This document shows positions 25,011 to 34,655 of a DNA stretch of 64,000 bases, piece by piece. A program made the position numbers and the translations under genes. Within the stretch, counting starts at the first letter, position 1. Each line of letters begins with the position of its first letter. Under the pieces are notes generated by a model. The model ran no database searches. It had not been told where the DNA came from and worked only from the letters and a program-made list of their open reading frames with translations. Source of the stretch: an uncultured Neomegalonema sp. (lineage in GTDB: Bacteria; Pseudomonadota; Alphaproteobacteria; Rhodobacterales; Rhodobacteraceae); NCBI GenBank assembly GCA_938008165.1, contig CALLLP010000019.1, forward strand, positions 1-64,000, written 5' to 3'.

Positions 25011-26264
25011 TTAACCCACCGCCACGGCCTTGAGCGGTGTTCCGGGGTCGGCGATGGCTTTGGGGTCGGGGGTCAGATCGGCCTCGATCCATCGCTTTCC
25101 GGTCATATAGGCGCGCGGATCGTTCATCGCCTCGACACAGGCAAGCCGTCCCTGAGCATACAGCCAGCAAGACCCCGCACGCGGCTTTTCGCCCGGCCGC
25201 CAGACAGCACGGTCATAGCCTTGGGGCAGGCCCGCCGATTGCAGTTTCACATCGTATTGATCCGACCAGAACCACGGCACCGCCGCATAGGGGGCGGCCT
25301 CGCCCAGCATGGCGGCGGCGCAGGTCTTGGCCTGATCCAGCGCATTCTGTACCGATTCGAGGCGAATATCGCCCCAGCGGCCATGGGGATGCCACGCCAC
25401 ATCCCCGGCGGCGAAGATGGCAGGGTCGGCAGTGCGGCAGGTCGCATCCACCGCGATTCCGTCCTCGGTCGGCAAACCCGCCTCGATGGCAAGGGATTGG
25501 TTCGGCACCACGCCGACCCCCGCCACCACCAGATCGACGGGCATCTCCTCACGGATATTGGCGGCAACAGGATCGACATCCAGCCGCTCGATTTCGATCC
25601 GCTCGACCCGGCCCGCACCTTCAATGGCGCGAATCGTGGTGCCGAGACGAATATCGACGCCCTCCTCCCGGTGCAGATCCTCGATGAACTGTGCCGTCGG
25701 GGCGCTGGCCACACGCGACAGCAAACGGGGCGAGCGGTGCAGTACGGTTACGGCAAGGCCACGCTTTCGCAGCACCGCCGCCGCCTCCAGACCGATATAT
25801 CCCCCCCCGATGACAACCGCCCGCCGCGCGACCGCCACGGCGGGCATCAGCGCATCGATATCATCGATCCCGCGCACATAATGCACCCCGCCAAGACCCG
25901 CTCCGGCACAGTCGAGAGGCCGTACCCGCGCGCCGGTCAGCAAGGCCAGCGCATCATAGGGCAGATCCGTCCCATCCGAGAGATGCAGCCGACGCTCCGC
26001 CCGGTCGATCGCCTCGGCCCGGAGGCCAAGGCGCAAATCGATCCGCGCCTCGTCATAGAATGCCTGCGGTTTGACGAATAGCCGCTCCCGCTCGAAATCG
26101 CCCAAAAGATAGGCTTTAGACAAAGGCGGGCGCTGATAGGGCAGCCATTTTTCCTCGCCCACAAGGGTAATCGATCCCTCAAAACCGCCCTTGCGCAGAC
26201 TTTCGCAGAGCTGTGCCGAAGCGTGGCCCGCGCCGACAATCACGATGCGTTCGGGATGCGCCAT
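25011..26264 (-). CDS. Ferredoxin reductase-type FAD/NAD(P)H oxidoreductase
   Basis: 417 aa. The FAD fingerprint IVIVGAGHASAQL (about 7-19) is followed by 'YQRPPLSKAYLLG', a hallmark of the putidaredoxin/rhodocoxin-reductase group. The NAD(P)H fingerprint VVIGGGYIGLEAAAVL lies near residue 150, and 'IFAAGDVAW' is the second FAD-contact motif. A C-terminal reductase domain follows ('PWFWSDQYDVKLQSAG'). Such proteins pass electrons from NAD(P)H to a [2Fe-2S] ferredoxin serving a P450 or ring-hydroxylating oxygenase. No ferredoxin or oxygenase gene is adjacent, so the partner is unknown. It is divergent from the peroxiredoxin gene. Confidence 0.9.
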   Translation of the reverse strand: MAHPERIVIVGAGHASAQLCESLRKGGFEGSITLVGEEKWLPYQRPPLSKAYLLGDFERERLFVKPQAFYDEARIDLRLGLRAEAIDRAERRLHLSDGTDLPYDALALLTGARVRPLDCAGAGLGGVHYVRGIDDIDALMPAVAVARRAVVIGGGYIGLEAAAVLRKRGLAVTVLHRSPRLLSRVASAPTAQFIEDLHREEGVDIRLGTTIRAIEGAGRVERIEIERLDVDPVAANIREEMPVDLVVAGVGVVPNQSLAIEAGLPTEDGIAVDATCRTADPAIFAAGDVAWHPHGRWGDIRLESVQNALDQAKTCAAAMLGEAAPYAAVPWFWSDQYDVKLQSAGLPQGYDRAVWRPGEKPRAGSCWLYAQGRLACVEAMNDPRAYMTGKRWIEADLTPDPKAIADPGTPLKAVAVG

Positions 26265-26402
26265 GGTTCTCGATCCTCTCGTTATGCCCGAACAATCCGG
26301 CGGGCACGGGCAAATTCGGCGCTTAACGGTTTAAGTCACCCCCTGAACGCTCTATCTCACCCCGCATGCCATCGCATCAACTGCAAAAGAGGGACATCCA
26401 TC

Positions 26403-26891
26403 ATGACGATCCAGACCGGCGACCGCCTGCCCGAAGCCACCTTCGCCACCATGACCGCCGACGGCCCCGCGCCGATGACGACGGCGGAGGCGTTCGGGGG
26501 CAAGACCGTTGCCGTCTTCGCCGTGCCGGGGGCTTTCACGCCGACCTGTCACCTCAATCACCTGCCCAGCTTTATGGCGCAGGCCGATACGTTGCGGGCG
26601 AAGGGGGCTGAAAAGACCTATTGCATCTCCGTCAATGATCCCTTCGTTCTGGGTGCCTGGGCGGATGCGACGGCCTCGGCGGATGACATCACGATGCTGG
26701 CCGATGGGTCGGGGGTCTTTACCAAGGCCATCGGGATGGAACTGGACCTGACGGAGCGGGGCCTCGGCATCCGCTCGAAGCGCTATGCGATGCTGGTCGA
26801 GGACGGGGTGGTCAAGACCCTGCTGGTCGAGGACAATCCCGGTGAAGCCGTCAAAAGCACGGCAGATGCCCTTCTCGCCGCGATCGGATAA
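26403..26891 (+). CDS. Peroxiredoxin, Prx5-type
   Basis: 162 aa. The peroxidatic motif PGAFTPTC places Cys49 after Thr46, as in Prx5/hybrid peroxiredoxins, with 'GIRSKRYAMLVEDG' supplying the conserved Arg. It reduces H2O2 and organic peroxides, probably with glutathione or thioredoxin; a second Cys occurs in 'EKTYCIS' but is not at a standard resolving position. The ATG at 26403 follows a purine-rich AAAGAGGGA. The frame remains open upstream into the antisense of the flavoprotein gene, but similarity starts here. It is monocistronic by context: a hairpin follows the stop. Confidence 0.93.
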   Translation: MTIQTGDRLPEATFATMTADGPAPMTTAEAFGGKTVAVFAVPGAFTPTCHLNHLPSFMAQADTLRAKGAEKTYCISVNDPFVLGAWADATASADDITMLADGSGVFTKAIGMELDLTERGLGIRSKRYAMLVEDGVVKTLLVEDNPGEAVKSTADALLAAIG

Positions 26892-26916
26892 CCGGCGATC
26901 AGGGTGAATCGCAGGC

Positions 26917-26952
26917 GTCGGGAGATGCGCAGGTTCTGGCGCATATCCCGAC
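26917..26952. terminator. Imperfect stem-loop after peroxiredoxin gene
   Basis: GTCGGGAGATGCGC (26917-26930) pairs with GCGCATATCCCGAC (26939-26952) with one mismatch and an 8-nt loop. It lies 26 bp after the stop. There is no T-run, so it may act as a 3' stability element. Confidence 0.4.
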
Positions 26953-27003
26953 CCATCCAGCTACCGTATCGTCTGACACGAACACCGGAACAATACGGAC
27001 AAT

Positions 27004-27022
27004 CGGTTCATAATACGAACCG
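27004..27022. promoter_or_regulatory. Dyad upstream of hybrid kinase gene
   Basis: CGGTTC (27004-27009) and GAACCG (27017-27022) flank an AT-rich ATAATAC centre. The shape suits a repressor or activator site in the 258-bp gap before the kinase gene. No regulator is assigned. Confidence 0.25.
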
Positions 27023-27149
27023 TGAACAAAGAAAAGCCAATATGCATCGAAACATTCACGCAAACCGAGAATAAGCGCACGCGTTAAGCGGAGTTTTGGG
27101 AATTCTGTCTATGGTTGCCAAAGTCCTCCTTTGCCGCAGGAATGCCCCC

Positions 27150-29276
<2,127 letters not shown>

Positions 29277-29345
29277 ATCCGGGGCCACGGATGAACCGTG
29301 AAAAAAGGCTTGCAAATTTCACGGACGTGACGGAACCATCCTGAC

Positions 29346-29918
29346 ATGGATGGATCGGAACTTGCGGATTTATCGGGGCTTGGCGTTGACCTGCGTGCCC
29401 TGCGGCGCAGCCGGGGGGCGACCCTGACGGCGCTGGCCGCCGAACTGAATCGCTCGGTCGGCTGGCTCAGTCAGGTCGAGCGCGGTCTGTCCGATCCGTC
29501 GATCGACGACCTGCGGCGCATCGCGGCCATCTTTGGCGTGCCGGTCAGCTTTTTCTTTCGCAATGACGATGCACCGGAGGGCGAACGCGGCCATGTCGTG
29601 CGCGCCGACCATCGGCGCAGCCTTGGCAATGCCGTTGCAGGACTGACCGAGGAATTGCTTTCCCCCGATATCGGCGGCGCATTCGAGACGCTGCGCTGTA
29701 CCTTTGCGCCCGGTGCCCAGCTCAAAACCGCACAGCAACGCGATACCGAGGAGGCGGGGTATATCGTCTCCGGCACCCTCGATCTGTGGATCGGCGACAC
29801 CGTGTTTCACCTCGGTCCCGGCGATAGCTTCCGGCTGAACGGGGAACCGTATCGCTGGTACAACCCCGGTTCCATCCCGGCCATCGTCATCTGGACGATT
29901 GCCCCACCCGTTTACTGA
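29346..29918 (+). CDS. XRE-cupin transcriptional regulator
   Basis: 190 aa. The N-terminal helix-turn-helix (about 14-70) includes RRSRGATLTALAAELNRSVGWLSQVERG, and the C-terminal cupin (about 110-188) includes 'QRDTEEAGYIVSGTLDLWIGD' and 'LGPGDSFRLNGEPYRWYNPG'. This layout is that of PuuR-like regulators that sense small amines or amino acids through the cupin. It lies directly upstream of, and in the same direction as, the first FAD/GcvT gene, whose 50-bp upstream space holds a tandem 17-bp repeat that could be its operator. I infer local control of the demethylation cluster. Confidence 0.88.
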   Translation: MDGSELADLSGLGVDLRALRRSRGATLTALAAELNRSVGWLSQVERGLSDPSIDDLRRIAAIFGVPVSFFFRNDDAPEGERGHVVRADHRRSLGNAVAGLTEELLSPDIGGAFETLRCTFAPGAQLKTAQQRDTEEAGYIVSGTLDLWIGDTVFHLGPGDSFRLNGEPYRWYNPGSIPAIVIWTIAPPVY

Positions 29919-29940
29919 CATGACCCATTTACTGACATGA
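29906..29940. repeat. 17-bp tandem repeat overlapping the regulator stop
   Basis: ACCC(G/A)TTTACTGACATGA occurs at 29906-29923 and 29923-29940, a period of 17 bp with one difference. The first copy includes the TGA stop of the XRE-cupin gene. It may be a recent duplication, or an operator pair for that regulator upstream of the GcvT operon. Confidence 0.75.
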
Positions 29941-29967
29941 ACAGAACCGCTTACGAAGGAGCCGACC

Positions 29968-32397
29968 ATGGCTGATCTTCCCTCCCACGCCCGCGTTGTC
30001 ATTATCGGTGGCGGCGCTGTCGGTGCCTCGTCGCTGTATCATCTGGCAAAGGCCGGTTGGACCGATTGCGTGCTGCTCGAAAAAAACGAACTGACCGCCG
30101 GGTCCACATGGCATGCCGCCGGAAACATCCCCAATTTTTCGGGCAATTGGGGGGTGATGAACATCCAGCGCTATTCGACCGAACTCTATCGCGGCCTTGG
30201 CGCGGCGGTCGATTATCCGATGAATTACAACGTCACCGGCTCGGTGCGTCTGGCCCATTCGAAAGAGCGGATGCAGGAATTCGAGCGCGCCATCGGCATG
30301 GGCAAGGCTCAGGGTCTCGATATGGAGATATGCTCTCTCGACGATCTGAAAGCCCATTACCCCTATCTCGAAACCCACGATCTGGCAGGCGGTCTCTACG
30401 ATCCCTATGACGGCGATATGGACCCCTCGCAGCTGACTCAAGCCTTTGCCAAGGGCGCGCGGGACATGGGCGCGAAGATCATGCGCTTTTGCCCCGCCAC
30501 GGGCGCAAGGCGCGAAAACGACGAATGGATCATCGAAACACCCAAAGGCGAAATCCGTTGCGACATCGTCGTGAATGCCGCCGGGTATTATGCCCGCGAG
30601 GTCGGTGCATGGTTCGGGCGCGAGGTGCCGATGGTGGTCATGAGCCATCAATACATGCTGACCGACGAGATCCCCGAACTGGAGGAATGGACCAAAGCCA
30701 ATGGCGGTAAACTGCCCCTGCTGCGCGATGTAGACAGCTCTTATTATCTGCGACAGGAAAAGACGGGACTGAACCTTGGCCCCTACGAGCGCAACTGCGT
30801 CGCCCATTGGGTCGAGCCAAACGATCCGATGCCCGATGATTTCAGCTTCCAGCTTTATCCCGACGATCTGGAGCGCCTCGAATGGTATATCGAGGATGCG
30901 ATGGCGCGGGTGCCGCTGCTGGGCACGGCGGGGGTCAATAAGGTCATCAACGGCCCGATCCCCTATACCCCCGATGGCAACCCGCTGATCGGCCCCATGC
31001 CCGGCGTGCCCAATGCCTTCGAAGCCTGTGTCTTCACCTTCGGCATCGCCCAAGCGGGCGGATCGGGCAAGGTTCTGGCCGAATGGGTGACCGAGGGGCA
31101 GACCGAATGGGATATGTGGTCGGTCGATCCGCGTCGGTTCACCGGATTTTGCAACCCCGATTACAATCTCGCCAAGGCCAAGGAAATCTACGGCCACGAA
31201 TACGCGATGCATTTCCCCCGCCATGCATGGCCCGCCGGGCGCGATCAAAAAGTATCGCCCGTGCATGATCGCATCCTCGCGGCAGGGGGGCAGATGGGTG
31301 CCTATAACGGATGGGAGCGGGCGAACTGGTTCGCGAAACCCGGCGACGATACCTCCGAGGATGCAACCCAGACCTGGAACCGCGAGGGACCGTGGCTGCC
31401 CCGCATCCGCGAGGAATGCCATGCCGTGCGCGATGGCGTGGGCGTGCTGGACCTGCCCGGCTTCTCGCGCTTTGCCCTGTCGGGCACAGGCGCGGCGGCG
31501 TGGCTGCGCGGCATGATCACCGGTGGATTGCCCAAGATCGGGCGGATGAACCTGGGGTATTTCGCCAATGAACAGGGCCGCATCGTCACCGAGATGTCGA
31601 TCATGCGCCATGGCGAGGACGCCTTTACCCTCATCACCGCCGCGAGCGCCCAATGGCATGACCGCGACTGGCTGATGCGGCATATCGCGGATGGCCTGAC
31701 CCTGACGGATCATACGGATGCATACTCGACGCTGATCGTCTGTGGCCCGAAGTCCCGCGACCTGTTTGCACAGATTGCCGAGGCGGACCTGACCTTGCCT
31801 TGGCTGTCGCATCAACCCGCCAAGGTCGCGGGCTGCGAGGCGGCCCTCGCGCGGGTCAGCTTTGCCGGGGAGCTGGGCTGGGAAATCCATGCCACCATGG
31901 ACAACATGCCCGCCATCTACGATGCGGTCATCGCGGCGGGGGCCACGCCCTTCGGCATGTTCGCCCTCGACTCCCTGCGGATCGAGAAAGGATACCGCGC
32001 GTGGAAAGGCGATCTCTCGACCGATTACACGGTTCTGGAGGGTGGCTTGGAACGCTTTATCCGCTGGCAGAAGGAAGGCTTTATCGGCAAGGCCGCACTG
32101 GAATCCCAGAAGCAGCAAGGCACGACACGGCGTTTCTCGACGCTGGTGGTCGAGGCGAATGGCTATGACGCGCCCTATATGTCGAATGTCTGGAAAGGTG
32201 ACGAGATCGTGGGCGAGACGACCTCCGGCGCTTGGGGGCACCGGATCGACAAATCCGTCGCCCTTGGGATATTGCGCAACGACGCCGCCGAACCGGGCAC
32301 AAAGGTCGAGGTCGAAATGTTCGGCCAGCGCTATCCTGCAACCGTGCAGGAGGATCAACCGCTCTGGGACCCGGAGAATGCGCGCCTGCGGGCATAA
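29968..32397 (+). CDS. FAD-GcvT fusion dehydrogenase (dimethylglycine/sarcosine dehydrogenase-like), copy 1
   Basis: 809 aa. The N-terminal DAO-type flavin domain (about 1-380) starts VVIIGGGAVGASS and carries STWHAAG with His49, the position of the covalent FAD link in mammalian dimethylglycine dehydrogenase. A middle domain follows, then GcvT folate-binding and C-terminal barrel domains (about 430-800, with 'ELGWEIHA', 'DSLRIEKGYRAW' and 'GETTSGAWGHRI'). Such enzymes remove an N-methyl group and hand it to tetrahydrofolate as 5,10-methylene-THF. The AAGGAG upstream fixes the start. It is followed by an aminotransferase, a homocysteine S-methyltransferase and a second paralogue. The substrate is probably a methylated glycine or amine, but not fixed by sequence. 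Confidence 0.87.
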   Translation: MADLPSHARVVIIGGGAVGASSLYHLAKAGWTDCVLLEKNELTAGSTWHAAGNIPNFSGNWGVMNIQRYSTELYRGLGAAVDYPMNYNVTGSVRLAHSKERMQEFERAIGMGKAQGLDMEICSLDDLKAHYPYLETHDLAGGLYDPYDGDMDPSQLTQAFAKGARDMGAKIMRFCPATGARRENDEWIIETPKGEIRCDIVVNAAGYYAREVGAWFGREVPMVVMSHQYMLTDEIPELEEWTKANGGKLPLLRDVDSSYYLRQEKTGLNLGPYERNCVAHWVEPNDPMPDDFSFQLYPDDLERLEWYIEDAMARVPLLGTAGVNKVINGPIPYTPDGNPLIGPMPGVPNAFEACVFTFGIAQAGGSGKVLAEWVTEGQTEWDMWSVDPRRFTGFCNPDYNLAKAKEIYGHEYAMHFPRHAWPAGRDQKVSPVHDRILAAGGQMGAYNGWERANWFAKPGDDTSEDATQTWNREGPWLPRIREECHAVRDGVGVLDLPGFSRFALSGTGAAAWLRGMITGGLPKIGRMNLGYFANEQGRIVTEMSIMRHGEDAFTLITAASAQWHDRDWLMRHIADGLTLTDHTDAYSTLIVCGPKSRDLFAQIAEADLTLPWLSHQPAKVAGCEAALARVSFAGELGWEIHATMDNMPAIYDAVIAAGATPFGMFALDSLRIEKGYRAWKGDLSTDYTVLEGGLERFIRWQKEGFIGKAALESQKQQGTTRRFSTLVVEANGYDAPYMSNVWKGDEIVGETTSGAWGHRIDKSVALGILRNDAAEPGTKVEVEMFGQRYPATVQEDQPLWDPENARLRA

Positions 32398-32420
32398 CCC
32401 GCCCCCCCCGCCCGATCCGC

Positions 32421-32442
32421 CCTGCCCCCGATGCGGGGCGGG
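32421..32442 (+). promoter_or_regulatory. GC-rich stem-loop before aminotransferase gene
   Basis: An 8-bp stem (CCTGCCCC at 32421-32428 with GGGGCGGG at 32435-32442, one T-G wobble) with a 6-nt loop lies between the copy-1 stop and the aminotransferase start. It may tune expression within the operon. Confidence 0.4.
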
Positions 32443-32465
32443 TCTCGAAACGCAAAGGACAACCC

Positions 32466-33650
32466 ATGCCGACGCTCTCACCCCGCATCCAAACCATCGT
32501 CATCGGTGCCGATGACGGCTGGGGCGTGCAGGAAAAAGCGCGAGAGATGGAACGTGCCGGACGGGACATCATCCTCTTGACCATGGGCGACCATGATTTC
32601 CCGACCGCCGAGCCGATCCGCGATGCCTGTTGCGAGGCGCTGAAAGCCGGGCGCACCAGCTATGGCTCGATCCACGGAATTCAGCCCCTGCGCGAGATCA
32701 TCGCAAAGCGGGCGGGGCCGGTCCATGGCATCGAGATCGACCCCGATCATGTGGTCGTCTCGATGGGCGGTCAGGCGGGCCTGTTCGCCGCCGCCATGGC
32801 CTGTCTCGATCCGGGCGACGAGGCCATCGTGATCGAACCGTTCTACGCGACCTATGACCAGACCATCCGGGCGGCGGGGGGGGTGCCCATCGCGGTACAG
32901 ACCCACCCGGATGACGGATTTCAGCCCGATGTCGCGACCCTGCGCGCCGCCATCACGCCCCGGACGCGGATGATCCTGTGCAATTCGCCGAACAACCCCT
33001 CCGGCGCGGTCTATACCCGCGATACGCTGGAGGGGATCGCGGAGCTATGCCGCGACCATGACCTGTGGCTGGTCTCAGACGAGGTGTATCACTCGCAGGT
33101 CTATGAGGCGCCCCATCTCAGCCCCGTCTCTCTGCCGGGTATGCGCGAACGCAGCTTCATCATCGATTCGATGTCGAAATCCCATGCGATGACGGGGTGG
33201 CGGTCGGGGTGGATCATCTGCCCCGATATGACCGCCGCCGATTGTATCATCGATCTCTTTCTGACCAGCGCCTATGGCATCGCACCCTTTATCCAGCTTG
33301 CCATGCGCGCGGCTCTGGCGACGGGCAAGGGGCCGGAGCATGAGATCGCCGAGCGCTACCGCTATCGCCGGGATCGGGCAGTGGCGGCTTTGTCCCGCTC
33401 GACCCGCCTGAAAATCCATCCTCCGCAAGCGGCCATGTATGTCTTGATGGACCTGCGCCATTTCGTGACCGATGCCGAACGCTTCGCCTATGCCTTGCTG
33501 GAGGCAACGGGCGTGGCCGTGATGCCGGGGGACAGTTTCGGTACATCGACGGCGGGGCATATCCGCATCAGCCTGACGGCCCCTGAGGAAACGCTTGTGG
33601 AAGCCTGCACCCATATCGCGGCCTTTGCCGATACCTGGAGCGAAACATGA
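32466..33650 (+). CDS. PLP-dependent aminotransferase, class I/II
   Basis: 394 aa, fold type I. 'SPNNPSGAVY' and 'SDEVYHSQVYE' bind the cofactor. SMSKSHAMTGWRSGW contains Lys238, which forms the Schiff base, and 'GHIRISLT' near the end has the carboxylate-binding Arg. It transfers an amino group between an amino acid and a 2-oxo acid. The ATG at 32466 is preceded by AAAGGA; the longer upstream frame is not supported. It overlaps the next gene by 4 bp (ATGA). Inside a demethylation cluster, it may handle glycine or serine released from the methylated substrate, though its specificity cannot be read from sequence. Confidence 0.9.
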   Translation: MPTLSPRIQTIVIGADDGWGVQEKAREMERAGRDIILLTMGDHDFPTAEPIRDACCEALKAGRTSYGSIHGIQPLREIIAKRAGPVHGIEIDPDHVVVSMGGQAGLFAAAMACLDPGDEAIVIEPFYATYDQTIRAAGGVPIAVQTHPDDGFQPDVATLRAAITPRTRMILCNSPNNPSGAVYTRDTLEGIAELCRDHDLWLVSDEVYHSQVYEAPHLSPVSLPGMRERSFIIDSMSKSHAMTGWRSGWIICPDMTAADCIIDLFLTSAYGIAPFIQLAMRAALATGKGPEHEIAERYRYRRDRAVAALSRSTRLKIHPPQAAMYVLMDLRHFVTDAERFAYALLEATGVAVMPGDSFGTSTAGHIRISLTAPEETLVEACTHIAAFADTWSET

Positions 33651-34552
33651 CCGATATCGTCCTTCTCGACGGGGGAATGGGGCAGGAACTGATCCGCCGT
33701 TCGCCTGATGATGTAACATGGCTGTGGGGCGCGGTCGTGATGCGCGACTATCCGCATCTGGTTCAGGGACTGCACGAGGATTTCCTTCGCGCGGGGGCAA
33801 AGGTGCTGACGCTCAACACCTACTCCCTGACCCGCCCGCGCCTTGCGCTGAAAGACGCGGATGACATGTTCGATCCGATGCAGCGCGCGGCGGGCGAACT
33901 GGCCGTTGCGGCGGTGGATGCGCTGGGTGCGGATGCCGCCATCGCCGGGGGCTTGCCGCCGCTGGTCGGCAGCTATTCGCCCGATTCCGTCCTGCCCGTG
34001 ACAGAAGCGGCACAGCATTTCGCCGAGATCGTGGCGTATCAGACCGATTACGTCGATCTGTTCATCTGTGAAACCATGTCCTCCATACAGGAAGCGCAAG
34101 GCGCGCTGATGGGCGCGGCAACGGCGGGCAAGCCGATCTGGCTGGCCTATACCACCGATGACGAAGACGGAACGCGTCTGCGCAGCGGCGAAACGCTGGC
34201 CGAGGGTGTCGCCGCGATCAAGGATGCGCCGGGCCTGGCCGCCATCCTCGTCAACTGTACCCGACCCGAATCGGTGGCCGCATCGATGCCGATCCTCGCA
34301 ACGGGCGGTCTGCCCTTCGGGGCCTATGCCAACGGGTTCACGAAGATCGTGGCCAGTTACAAGCCCGGCTCGACGGTCAGCGAACTCGAAACCCGCACGG
34401 ATCTGACCCCCGACGCCTATGCCGATTCCGCGATGGCATGGGTCGAGGCCGGGGCCACCATCATCGGCGGCTGCTGCGAAGTCGGACCCGCCCATATCGC
34501 CACCCTCGCCCAGCGCCTCCAAAGCGCGGGGCACAGACTTGTGAAACCGTGA
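33647..34552 (+). CDS. Homocysteine S-methyltransferase family protein
   Basis: 301 aa, one (beta/alpha)8 domain. It begins LLDGGMGQEL. The zinc ligands are Cys204 in VNCTRP and Cys276-Cys277 in GGCCEVGP. Members move a methyl group from S-methylmethionine, glycine betaine or a related donor to homocysteine, forming methionine. Placed between two FAD/GcvT dehydrogenases, a betaine-type donor is the attractive reading: the first methyl goes to homocysteine and the next two are oxidised. MmuM-like use of S-methylmethionine cannot be excluded. Its start overlaps the aminotransferase stop by 4 bp. Confidence 0.88.
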   Translation: MTDIVLLDGGMGQELIRRSPDDVTWLWGAVVMRDYPHLVQGLHEDFLRAGAKVLTLNTYSLTRPRLALKDADDMFDPMQRAAGELAVAAVDALGADAAIAGGLPPLVGSYSPDSVLPVTEAAQHFAEIVAYQTDYVDLFICETMSSIQEAQGALMGAATAGKPIWLAYTTDDEDGTRLRSGETLAEGVAAIKDAPGLAAILVNCTRPESVAASMPILATGGLPFGAYANGFTKIVASYKPGSTVSELETRTDLTPDAYADSAMAWVEAGATIIGGCCEVGPAHIATLAQRLQSAGHRLVKP

Positions 34553-34655
34553 AAACGCGCAGGATGCAAGGCCCGCCCAGCCAATCCGCGATGCCCTGAA
34601 TTGACCGTCTCTGACACTATTCCTGACCCTGCACCTGATCCGTGAGGAACGCTCG

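Noticed and set aside
29929-32481. 850-codon minus-strand open frame opposite the first GcvT gene
   Set aside because: It is an antisense shadow caused by GC-rich codon use; it has no domain, and the plus-strand gene is clear.
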